Origin: Microscillaceae bacterium
Lineage (GTDB): Bacteria; Bacteroidota; Bacteroidia; Cytophagales; Microscillaceae
Assembly: GCA_003449595.1 (NCBI GenBank)
Contig: DMHB01000256.1
Span: 1 to 18,113, forward strand
DNA length: 18,113 nt
Direction: 5' to 3'
Numbering within the stretch: the stretch's first letter is position 1; each line of letters opens with the position of its first letter. Both the position numbers and the translations under genes were made by a program. Positions 12,125-18,113 of this stretch are shown here, piece after piece. The notes below the pieces were generated by a model. That model did not search any database and was not told the origin of the DNA. It worked only from the letters and a program-made list of their open reading frames with translations.

Positions 12125-13726
12125 ATGGATACCGAAAATTTACTATACTTAACCGACGACCCAAGTCGCATTACTGAATCCGATTATTTTGCATTGGAAG
12201 ACATTGCCAAAGAATATCCTTATTTTCAGTTGGCGCATATTTTGGTGGCCAAAGGCGCTCAGAAAACCATCACGGCCAATGTGAAGCTACGCAAAGCGGC
12301 TGCTTATGCGCCTGATCGCAATTTATTGCGCAAATTGCTTTATGCCGGCAACGAAAGCTTTAACCCAACCATTAGCATCGTTCCTGAGCAACCAGCCAAC
12401 TTGACAGAACCAGTGGCTATCGAAAAAGTAGCAGAGCCACCATTTTCTACTGAGGCGACTCTTTCTATTGTCGAAAATAGCGATTTGTCGTGGTTAGATG
12501 CCGAAGAACCTACCGAAACGCTGGCTGTAAGTCTGCTGAAAAAAGGCCAAAAACGGGAGGCCATTTATATTTATGAACGCCTTATCGACAAAAAACCCCA
12601 ACGCCGCGATTACTACGTCAGACAAGTACGGATTTTAACCGATAATCAAACCTACGACTATAAGCCCGGCTCTGAAGTAGAGTTAGTGAGCGACCTGCAT
12701 AAAGGTATTTCGGAAGAAAAAAATGCTGCTGATCCTGCGCCTGTCGAAACGGTTAGCAACGAGCTGGATGTAAATATCTTGGCTGCCCAAAACCCTGAAT
12801 TGACTGCTTTGCAGAACGTAGATATTTCGGATGACAAAATCAGCGAAACCTATGCGCTGATTTTATTTAGCAAAAGTAAGTTTTTCGAATCATTGCTGGT
12901 TTATCACAAGTTGTTGGCCAAATACCCCGAGCGCGAAGATTATTATAAGTTGCAAATCAAAGAAATTGAATTGAAAATCAAGCAGTTACAATTGCAACCT
13001 TCCCAGCCTGAAACAACTGCATTGGTTACCGAGCCAAGTATCGTACAAGCTGAAGAAATGATAGCTGAAGCTGACCTGCCAACAGAAAGTACTGAAAAAC
13101 CAGAAATTCATCCAAGCATCCTGCCTACCCAGGACACTTACGTAGCACAAGCAACACCTCCTGCTGAAGAAGCCTCAGCCTCTTTCTTCGACCAAATTTT
13201 GCCTCCCGACGAAGAGCTTGAGAGTTATACCATTGCAAACGCATCGACTGAAAAAGCGCAAGACCCTTCACAGATATTGCATTCGGGTATAGAAACAGAA
13301 GAAATCAACGAGGCAGAGGCACTTAAAGCATTCCAACAAGGGAATATAGAAGATGCTTTAGCTATCTATAAAAAATTGGCTTTACGCTTTCCTGACAAAG
13401 AGGCGTACTATTTAAGCCAAATAGACATTTTGAGAGGTAATTTTAAACCGGAAGACCAGTTTCCGTCAAGCCATACTTCGGAAGAGTTGTCTGATGCCTC
13501 GGCCAACTTGGCATCTTCGGCACTTATCGAAGAGGTTGCCCCCGAAGCGCCTCAAAAACCGGCAGTAAACCTACCTCAAGAGCAAGAAATAAGCGAAGTG
13601 GCGGCCATTTCTTTGTTCAATGATGGCAAAGTAAAAGAGGCTGTTGAAATTTATAAACAACTTCAGTTGAAATTTCCAGAAAAAAGCGATTACTTTGCAG
13701 CGCAAATAGACGTTTTATTGAGTTAG
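12125..13726 (+). CDS. Repeat protein with four TPR-like units
   Basis: A 533-residue protein with no signal peptide or membrane segment, so probably cytoplasmic. It opens with a conserved-looking domain (1-75: YPYFQLAHILVAKG, LRKAAAYAPDRNLLRKLL). Four related units of about 42 residues follow at 130-171, 240-284, 395-436 and 490-531. Each reads roughly A-x-x-L-F-x-x-G-K-x-x-E-A-x-x-I-Y-x-x-L followed by P-x-x-x-x-Y-Y and then QI, like a TPR helix pair with an added helix. The units are separated by long acidic, Pro/Thr/Glu-rich linkers, which look disordered. I know of no assigned function. It lies between lptE and secG, 16 bp before secG, and may be a scaffold. The last unit ends at the C-terminus. 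Confidence 0.9.
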   Translation: MDTENLLYLTDDPSRITESDYFALEDIAKEYPYFQLAHILVAKGAQKTITANVKLRKAAAYAPDRNLLRKLLYAGNESFNPTISIVPEQPANLTEPVAIEKVAEPPFSTEATLSIVENSDLSWLDAEEPTETLAVSLLKKGQKREAIYIYERLIDKKPQRRDYYVRQVRILTDNQTYDYKPGSEVELVSDLHKGISEEKNAADPAPVETVSNELDVNILAAQNPELTALQNVDISDDKISETYALILFSKSKFFESLLVYHKLLAKYPEREDYYKLQIKEIELKIKQLQLQPSQPETTALVTEPSIVQAEEMIAEADLPTESTEKPEIHPSILPTQDTYVAQATPPAEEASASFFDQILPPDEELESYTIANASTEKAQDPSQILHSGIETEEINEAEALKAFQQGNIEDALAIYKKLALRFPDKEAYYLSQIDILRGNFKPEDQFPSSHTSEELSDASANLASSALIEEVAPEAPQKPAVNLPQEQEISEVAAISLFNDGKVKEAVEIYKQLQLKFPEKSDYFAAQIDVLLS

Positions 13727-13742
13727 CATTTACTTTTTTTAT

Positions 13743-14162
13743 ATGATTTATACCATCATCATCGGATTCATTGTTTTTATCGCTGTTTTGTTAGTCTTGG
13801 TCGTTTTGGCGCAAAAATCGAAGGGCGGCGTGGCCAATCAATTTGGAGGCTCAGGAGCAAGTCAATTATTAGGCGTGAAAAAATCGGCAGACTTGTTTGA
13901 GCAGCTCACCTGGGGATTTGTAGTGGCCATCATCATCTTAAGTCTTTCAAGTAAGTTTTTCTTGCCTGAGCGGAATAGTGCAGATATTCTGAAAAGTGTA
14001 AACGAAGCCGAAGCCAAGTCGAAGCAAGTAAAAGCTCCTGTAAAACAGGAGGCAAAACAGCAAAGCACTACTGAAGCAAAGACGGAAACCAAAGCCGACG
14101 ATTTGCAGAAAACTGAAGACGCTCCTAAAAAAGAGGAAGCTAAGAAAGAAGACAAAAAGTAA
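13743..14162 (+). CDS. secG: SecG, preprotein translocase subunit, with charged C-terminal tail
   Basis: A 139-residue inner-membrane protein of the SecYEG translocon. Two transmembrane helices are seen (about 2-22 and 54-72), joined by the conserved cytoplasmic loop QKSKGGVANQFGGSGASQLLGVKK (24-47) followed by SADLFEQLTW. Typical SecG is 75-110 residues; here about 65 extra residues (76-139) form a Lys/Glu/Ala-rich tail with no hydrophobic content, which is common in Bacteroidetes SecG. It is the last gene of the miaB unit and is followed by a strong terminator. Confidence 0.95.
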   Translation: MIYTIIIGFIVFIAVLLVLVVLAQKSKGGVANQFGGSGASQLLGVKKSADLFEQLTWGFVVAIIILSLSSKFFLPERNSADILKSVNEAEAKSKQVKAPVKQEAKQQSTTEAKTETKADDLQKTEDAPKKEEAKKEDKK

Positions 14163-14190
14163 GTTACTACTTACAGCAAAGACATATCAA

Positions 14191-14228
14191 ACGCAGCAAT
14201 GAACAATGTTCGTTGCTGTGTTTTTTTT
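14191..14228 (+). terminator. Rho-independent terminator of the miaB-secG unit
   Basis: A stem of about 13 bp (14192-14204 with 14208-14220, including two G-U pairs) closes on a 3-base loop and runs directly into eight T (14221-14228). It lies 28 bp after secG and before the convergent Rieske gene. The T-run favours the plus strand. Confidence 0.85.
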
Positions 14229-14251
14229 ATGTAGGATGAGTTGTAGGTAAG

Positions 14252-15334
14252 CTATTGTAAAAAAGTTTGCACCAATCGATGGAAATGATGCACGCCTTGT
14301 TCAGTATTGGGCGAATACCTGCCAGCTTTATAAAACCTCGAACGCACGCCCCGCTGTACGGCTTCTACTACTTCTTCGTCTTCGCGCTCTGTCCGGTCGA
14401 TGAGTGGTATGGTATTGCCTGTCATCCGAGTAGAGTCCATCGCATAAGTAAGAAAAGAGACCTTGGTCAAATCGGGGGCTAATGGTTTGACAATATTGAC
14501 AGAACAACCCCAAGGGTAGAAATTGAACATCATATTAGGAAATACCCAATAATAATAAGCGGCAATACGTTGGCCATAGTCGGGCGATTCAGGAGGGAGA
14601 TCGAAGGCAAAATCAGCTCCTTTGGCATAACCAATCTGTAAATTGGCATATTGGTAAAGCTCATAGGCATATTCATCGTAGTTCAACACACTGTTTAGGG
14701 ATGGATGAATGAACGGAATATGAAACCCTTCCAAATAATTATCGCAATACAAAGCCCAGTGTGCTTTGACCAAATAATCGCGCGAACGAGCAGGGTCATA
14801 CAAAAATGAATCGAAAGGCATCCAGCTCAAGCGTTGTTGCATCGTATTGATTACATCAGACAAGGGCATAGCCGGATCTAAAGAGGCAAATAAAAACTTG
14901 CCCCATTGGCCAAAAGGCACGCGGTGCAGGTGATCGGCTTCGGTAGGAAAATTTTCTACTTCTTTAAATTCGGGCATCGACACAAACTGGCCATCCAACC
15001 CAAACCTGCGCCCGTGATAGCGACAACGCAACTCTTTGCACTTGCCTGCTTGCTCTACTACCAAATTGCCACGATGTGTACAAACATTTGATAAACAATG
15101 GATTTGATCTTGGGTGTCGCGGGTAAAAAGCAGTGGTTCGTCTATAAAACTTTCTAAAAAGAAAAAAGGCAAGACTTGGGAAGGCGTTTTGAGCTGATCG
15201 GTATCGGCTACAAGCTGCCAAGTACGGGCAAATATTTTGTCTTTGGATGCTTCAAAATAGGCAGGGTCTCTATAAAAAGTAGCCGGTAGTGTATAGGCTT
15301 GTTTGATGTTTTCGGCAATATGTAAGGGTTGCAT
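14252..15334 (-). CDS. Rieske non-haem iron oxygenase, alpha subunit
   Basis: A 360-residue oxygenase. The N-terminal Rieske domain binds a [2Fe-2S] cluster through CxH (C85, H87 in NVCTHRGN) and CxxH (C104, H107 in CRYHGR). The catalytic SRPBCC domain has the mononuclear iron ligands H205 and H210 (EGFHIPFIHPS) and probably D319. The residue three before the first histidine, which bridges the two centres, is Glu (E202) rather than the Asp of naphthalene dioxygenase. This Glu is known from carnitine monooxygenase CntA and relatives acting on quaternary amines, so a similar substrate class is possible but unproven. No reductase or ferredoxin gene is in the window. The gene starts 19 bp after the exonuclease gene, and is probably co-transcribed with it. 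Confidence 0.93.
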   Translation of the reverse strand: MQPLHIAENIKQAYTLPATFYRDPAYFEASKDKIFARTWQLVADTDQLKTPSQVLPFFFLESFIDEPLLFTRDTQDQIHCLSNVCTHRGNLVVEQAGKCKELRCRYHGRRFGLDGQFVSMPEFKEVENFPTEADHLHRVPFGQWGKFLFASLDPAMPLSDVINTMQQRLSWMPFDSFLYDPARSRDYLVKAHWALYCDNYLEGFHIPFIHPSLNSVLNYDEYAYELYQYANLQIGYAKGADFAFDLPPESPDYGQRIAAYYYWVFPNMMFNFYPWGCSVNIVKPLAPDLTKVSFLTYAMDSTRMTGNTIPLIDRTEREDEEVVEAVQRGVRSRFYKAGRYSPNTEQGVHHFHRLVQTFLQ

Positions 15335-15353
15335 GGGGTGTGTAGGGTTTTAT

Positions 15354-16100
15354 TCAAGAAAGGTTTGAGGGGTCGGAATACTGAATATTTTCAGGCTTGA
15401 TCAAAGGCAAATAGGCATAGCGCATCATCAACTGTGCAATGGCTACTACATCCTGCTCGCAATAATGGGCAATTTTGGGTAAATTTTGCTCTTGCCAAAA
15501 AACTCCGGCTACTTGGCTGCCATCCATCGTCGATTTGGGCGAGGGAATACCCATAATCGCGCAAAGCAAGTCTAATTTTGTAAACGCTTTGTAATCCCCA
15601 AAACGCCACAGTTCCATCGTATCAAGCCAGGTGATTTCCCAAGGTTTTTTGCCCTGCACTTGAAAAATTTTTGGCAATCTGATTTGATTGACCAACATCC
15701 GCCTTCCCAAATAAGGGAAATCAAACTCTTTCCCATTGTGGGCACAAAGTATTAGATCAGGAAAACGGCGTGATTGAAGCTTTTCGACCATTGCCGAAAA
15801 CTGGGTCAAAAGTATATTTTCATCTGCATCTGCAAAACTGTGCAGTTTGAGCAATAGATTATCGTCATCGCCCTGGAGCATAGCCGTGCTGATGACGATA
15901 ACTTTGCCAAATTCGGCATAAATACCGGCGCGTTGTTCAAACTTTTCGGCGGCGCTCAGTGGGCTATCTTTTTCGATCCACTGGGCTTTATGCTCCCAAA
16001 GTTGTTGCATAGCAGGACTTAAACCAGCAAACTGAGGCTGTATGGGCACTGTTTCAATGTCTAAAAACAGTATTTTGCGTAGGTCTTTGAGCGAAAACAT
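15354..16100 (-). CDS. 3'-5' exonuclease, DEDDy superfamily (PolB-like)
   Basis: A 248-residue RNase H-fold exonuclease. Metal-binding residues are visible: D14 and E16 in ILFLDIETV (10-18), D127 in CAHNGKEFDFPYLGRRM (119-135), and Y213...D217 in YCEQDVVAIAQLMMRY (213-228). The Tyr places it in the DEDDy rather than DEDDh branch. The family acts on single-stranded 3' ends; bacterial stand-alone members are usually annotated as predicted exonucleases with similarity to the PolB proofreading domain. The length fits such stand-alone proteins and no polymerase domain is attached. It lies 14 bp after the T9SS cargo gene and 19 bp before the Rieske gene on the same strand. Confidence 0.9.
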   Translation of the reverse strand: MFSLKDLRKILFLDIETVPIQPQFAGLSPAMQQLWEHKAQWIEKDSPLSAAEKFEQRAGIYAEFGKVIVISTAMLQGDDDNLLLKLHSFADADENILLTQFSAMVEKLQSRRFPDLILCAHNGKEFDFPYLGRRMLVNQIRLPKIFQVQGKKPWEITWLDTMELWRFGDYKAFTKLDLLCAIMGIPSPKSTMDGSQVAGVFWQEQNLPKIAHYCEQDVVAIAQLMMRYAYLPLIKPENIQYSDPSNLS

Positions 16101-16114
16101 AAATAGGCAAAAGC

Positions 16115-17983
16115 TTATTTGATAATTTGTAGCTGATTTTTGTAAGACTTTTTGCCGTAGTCAATACTGTAGAAATACTGCCCTGCGGCAAAATCGGTGG
16201 CCTCCCAACGAAAGTTTTTGTCCTTGCTTTCAAATACCAAGCCCCCCCATCGGTTGTAAATTTCAATTTTCTTGAACCTAAATAGGCACGTTTCGTCTGG
16301 AAAATCATTGATCATAAACGATTCATTTAGGCCATCCCGATTGGGCGTAAACGCATTGGCAGGCAAGAAATTAGCATCATTAAAAGGCTGGTCGCGTAGG
16401 TTGATTTCAACCGTAACTGTGTCTTTGGTATTAAAACAGGGCTTGTTATCGGTAATGATAAAATCAATGATGTATCGGTTGTTAATATCTTTGACGGCTC
16501 GGCAATCGGTTTGCCAATTGAAAGGGATGGATAAATTCCCTTTTCCGGTCGATTTATCGGCCACTTGCATATTCAAGTCGCTGAGTCTGAAATTACGGGG
16601 TAGTACCTCTATTTCAATATCATCATTGTCTAAATCGATTCCATTGATTAAAAAACTAAGGTTGTCGGTTACGACAATGTCCACTTGGTTGGTACCTAAC
16701 GAGGTGGTGATGCTGGGCAAGATGTTCGGATCGGGGCGCACAATTAATACCACGCGGATGGTAGAAGTGCGTGGTTGCGGACAGCTATTGTCGGAGGCTA
16801 CCAAATCGAAAATATAGCTGGGTTGGCTATTGCTCACAAAAGTACAAGGTGGCCAGCAAAACTGGGTTTGTCCTGTTTGCCCGGGGTTGTTGAGGGTAAG
16901 GGCACTGTTACTAAAAAAGGCAGGCGCACCACTCAGCTGGAAGTTGACCGGCACCAAAGCAAACCGGATGGCTGTGCCAGCATCGGGGTCGCTTACTTGA
17001 AGCGAAAAACATCGGTTGGCTTGTTGGTTGATAAACAAGGTATCGCCTGAAACAAAAGGGCGGCTCGGGTTGTCGTTGCGCACCAAGGCAAGCACCGGCG
17101 GATTGGTAACAGGGCAATCGATGACTAAGATTTGATAATCGCGGCGCACTTCACCAATTTTTACCCCACCACGAATTTCTTCGACCAATACGCTAAATAC
17201 AAATAGCCCCAAAGTAGAGGCTCGCACACGCAATATACCTGTGGAAGGGTCTATCTGTAAAGCAGGACTACCCGGGATAGCATTGGTAGCGCTGAATCCT
17301 GTAAGCCAGCTAATTTGCGTATAAGGCCCCGGGCGCGAACCGGTTGTAGCAGCACTGCCCAAGGTAAGATTTCCTGCCAAAGGTGTAACCAAGCTATAGC
17401 GTAATTGATCGCCGTCGGCATCTGTGGCGGCAAAGTTGAGCGTAAAGTCGTTGTTGCGGCAGGCATAGTCGCCCACGATGTTGCGAAAAGTAGGCGACGA
17501 ATTGGTAGTTGAAAGGCGTGGAAATTCTAAATAAAACACACTACCCACATTGCCCGGATTGGCTATGTTGTTAATCACATTGTTACGGCAGCATCGTTGC
17601 CAGCTCATATAATACCCGTTGGAGTCGTTGTAGGTTCCGTTGCGCATCGTTACCGTAGCCCGATACAAATAGCGCCTTGTGCTTAGCCGCGAATTGCTAC
17701 AAGCGTTGTTGGTGTATTGCACTTGATCGAAAGTGGTAAGCGGAAGGCTGAAACTTTCAACAGCACGGTTGCCCGATTTGGTGTAAGTCCAAACTGTAAT
17801 TTCATTGTCTATGGCCGATAGGTTTCCATTGATGAGATCGAAATAGAGTGTTAGTACTATTTCATACCGTTCGTTGCCTATTCGGTTCATTTGCAATTCA
17901 CCACCTACGATGTGGGTGGCAAAAGTGTTGGCCGATAATAGGCTGAGTACAACGAATAATACAAGGCGTGTTAAAAATGCCAT
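16115..17983 (-). CDS. Large secreted protein with T9SS type B (CHU_C) sorting domain
   Basis: A 622-residue exported protein. Residues 1-22 are a signal peptide (probable cut after NTFA, leaving THIVGGEL). The C-terminal 85 residues (about 535-621) are a gliding-motility-associated CHU_C domain: FLPANAFTPNRDGLNE (539-554), IEIYNRWGGLVFES (573-586), WEATDFAAGQYFYSIDY (593-609). This targets proteins across the outer membrane by type IX secretion. Between them lie beta-rich modules with calcium-binding-like ATDADGDQLRYSL (186-198), SDPDAG (331-336) and LDNDDIEIEV (451-460), resembling cadherin-like or Ig-like domains, and paired cysteines such as C131-C132, C376 and C380. An adhesive or surface role is likely. 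It is the first gene of a tight three-gene minus-strand cluster. Confidence 0.92.
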   Translation of the reverse strand: MAFLTRLVLFVVLSLLSANTFATHIVGGELQMNRIGNERYEIVLTLYFDLINGNLSAIDNEITVWTYTKSGNRAVESFSLPLTTFDQVQYTNNACSNSRLSTRRYLYRATVTMRNGTYNDSNGYYMSWQRCCRNNVINNIANPGNVGSVFYLEFPRLSTTNSSPTFRNIVGDYACRNNDFTLNFAATDADGDQLRYSLVTPLAGNLTLGSAATTGSRPGPYTQISWLTGFSATNAIPGSPALQIDPSTGILRVRASTLGLFVFSVLVEEIRGGVKIGEVRRDYQILVIDCPVTNPPVLALVRNDNPSRPFVSGDTLFINQQANRCFSLQVSDPDAGTAIRFALVPVNFQLSGAPAFFSNSALTLNNPGQTGQTQFCWPPCTFVSNSQPSYIFDLVASDNSCPQPRTSTIRVVLIVRPDPNILPSITTSLGTNQVDIVVTDNLSFLINGIDLDNDDIEIEVLPRNFRLSDLNMQVADKSTGKGNLSIPFNWQTDCRAVKDINNRYIIDFIITDNKPCFNTKDTVTVEINLRDQPFNDANFLPANAFTPNRDGLNESFMINDFPDETCLFRFKKIEIYNRWGGLVFESKDKNFRWEATDFAAGQYFYSIDYGKKSYKNQLQIIK

Positions 17984-18113
17984 AGAACTATCTAATGAGA
18001 TTTTTCAAAAAGATGAATTTACAAAAACTTTTACAAAACAGCTTTTATCCCCTTTTTTGATAATTGTGCAAAACTTCTGTATGGGTTTGGGTTTTTTGCG
18101 TCTCTTTTTTGGT
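17984..18113. other. AT-rich region upstream of the T9SS cargo gene
   Basis: This 130-bp stretch presumably holds the promoter of the cargo gene, but I find no TAnnTTTG on the minus strand. It has many A and T runs. On the plus strand an ATG at 18081 is open to the edge of the window, too short to judge. Confidence 0.3.

Noticed and set aside
16272..16817. 181-residue open frame opposite the T9SS cargo gene
   Set aside because: Antisense to a clear CHU_C protein gene, with no family features.

Overview
The window looks like chromosomal DNA of a Bacteroidetes bacterium, most likely of the Cytophagales/Flexibacter type; the species cannot be named from the sequence. Three things point this way. 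One gene carries a T9SS type B (CHU_C, gliding-motility-associated) C-terminal sorting domain. An S46 dipeptidyl-peptidase and the linked set miaB, sigma-54 activator, lptE, TPR-like gene, secG are typical of the phylum. Several intergenic regions carry the Bacteroidetes -7 promoter element TAnnTTTG. I see no phage, insertion sequence, CRISPR array, tRNA or rRNA. Coding density is high and every gap is under 180 bp.

Layout. (1) 39-1956: a MacB/LolD-class ABC ATPase gene (minus) diverges from a MarR regulator gene (plus), which is followed by a small lipoprotein gene. An 18-bp palindrome at 820-837 is a good MarR operator candidate. (2) 1963-5244: a secreted or lipoprotein gene of unknown function, a TetR regulator, a short-chain dehydrogenase, and an MpaB-type (DUF2236) oxygenase convergent with the dehydrogenase. 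Two 20-bp near-palindromes, 17/20 identical, precede the TetR gene and the dehydrogenase gene, defining a likely autoregulated redox module. (3) 5333-7590: a single-gene unit for a periplasmic S46 dipeptidyl-peptidase, with a -7 box and a strong terminator. (4) 7667-8218: a KptA/Tpt1 RNA 2'-phosphotransferase gene. (5) 8299-14228: an apparent six-gene operon, bracketed by a good promoter and a strong intrinsic terminator: miaB, a Cys-rich small lipoprotein, a sigma-54 activator without receiver domain, lptE, a protein with four TPR-like units, and secG. It joins tRNA modification, LPS export and Sec secretion with a transcription activator. (6) 14252-17983 (minus): a tight three-gene cluster reading T9SS cargo protein, DEDDy 3'-5' exonuclease, Rieske oxygenase.

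Most genes belong to known families. The more interesting material is regulatory: the paired TetR operators, the MarR operator, two regulator genes that appear to be transcribed leaderless, and the bracketed miaB-to-secG unit. I do not see a convincing wholly new biological system here.
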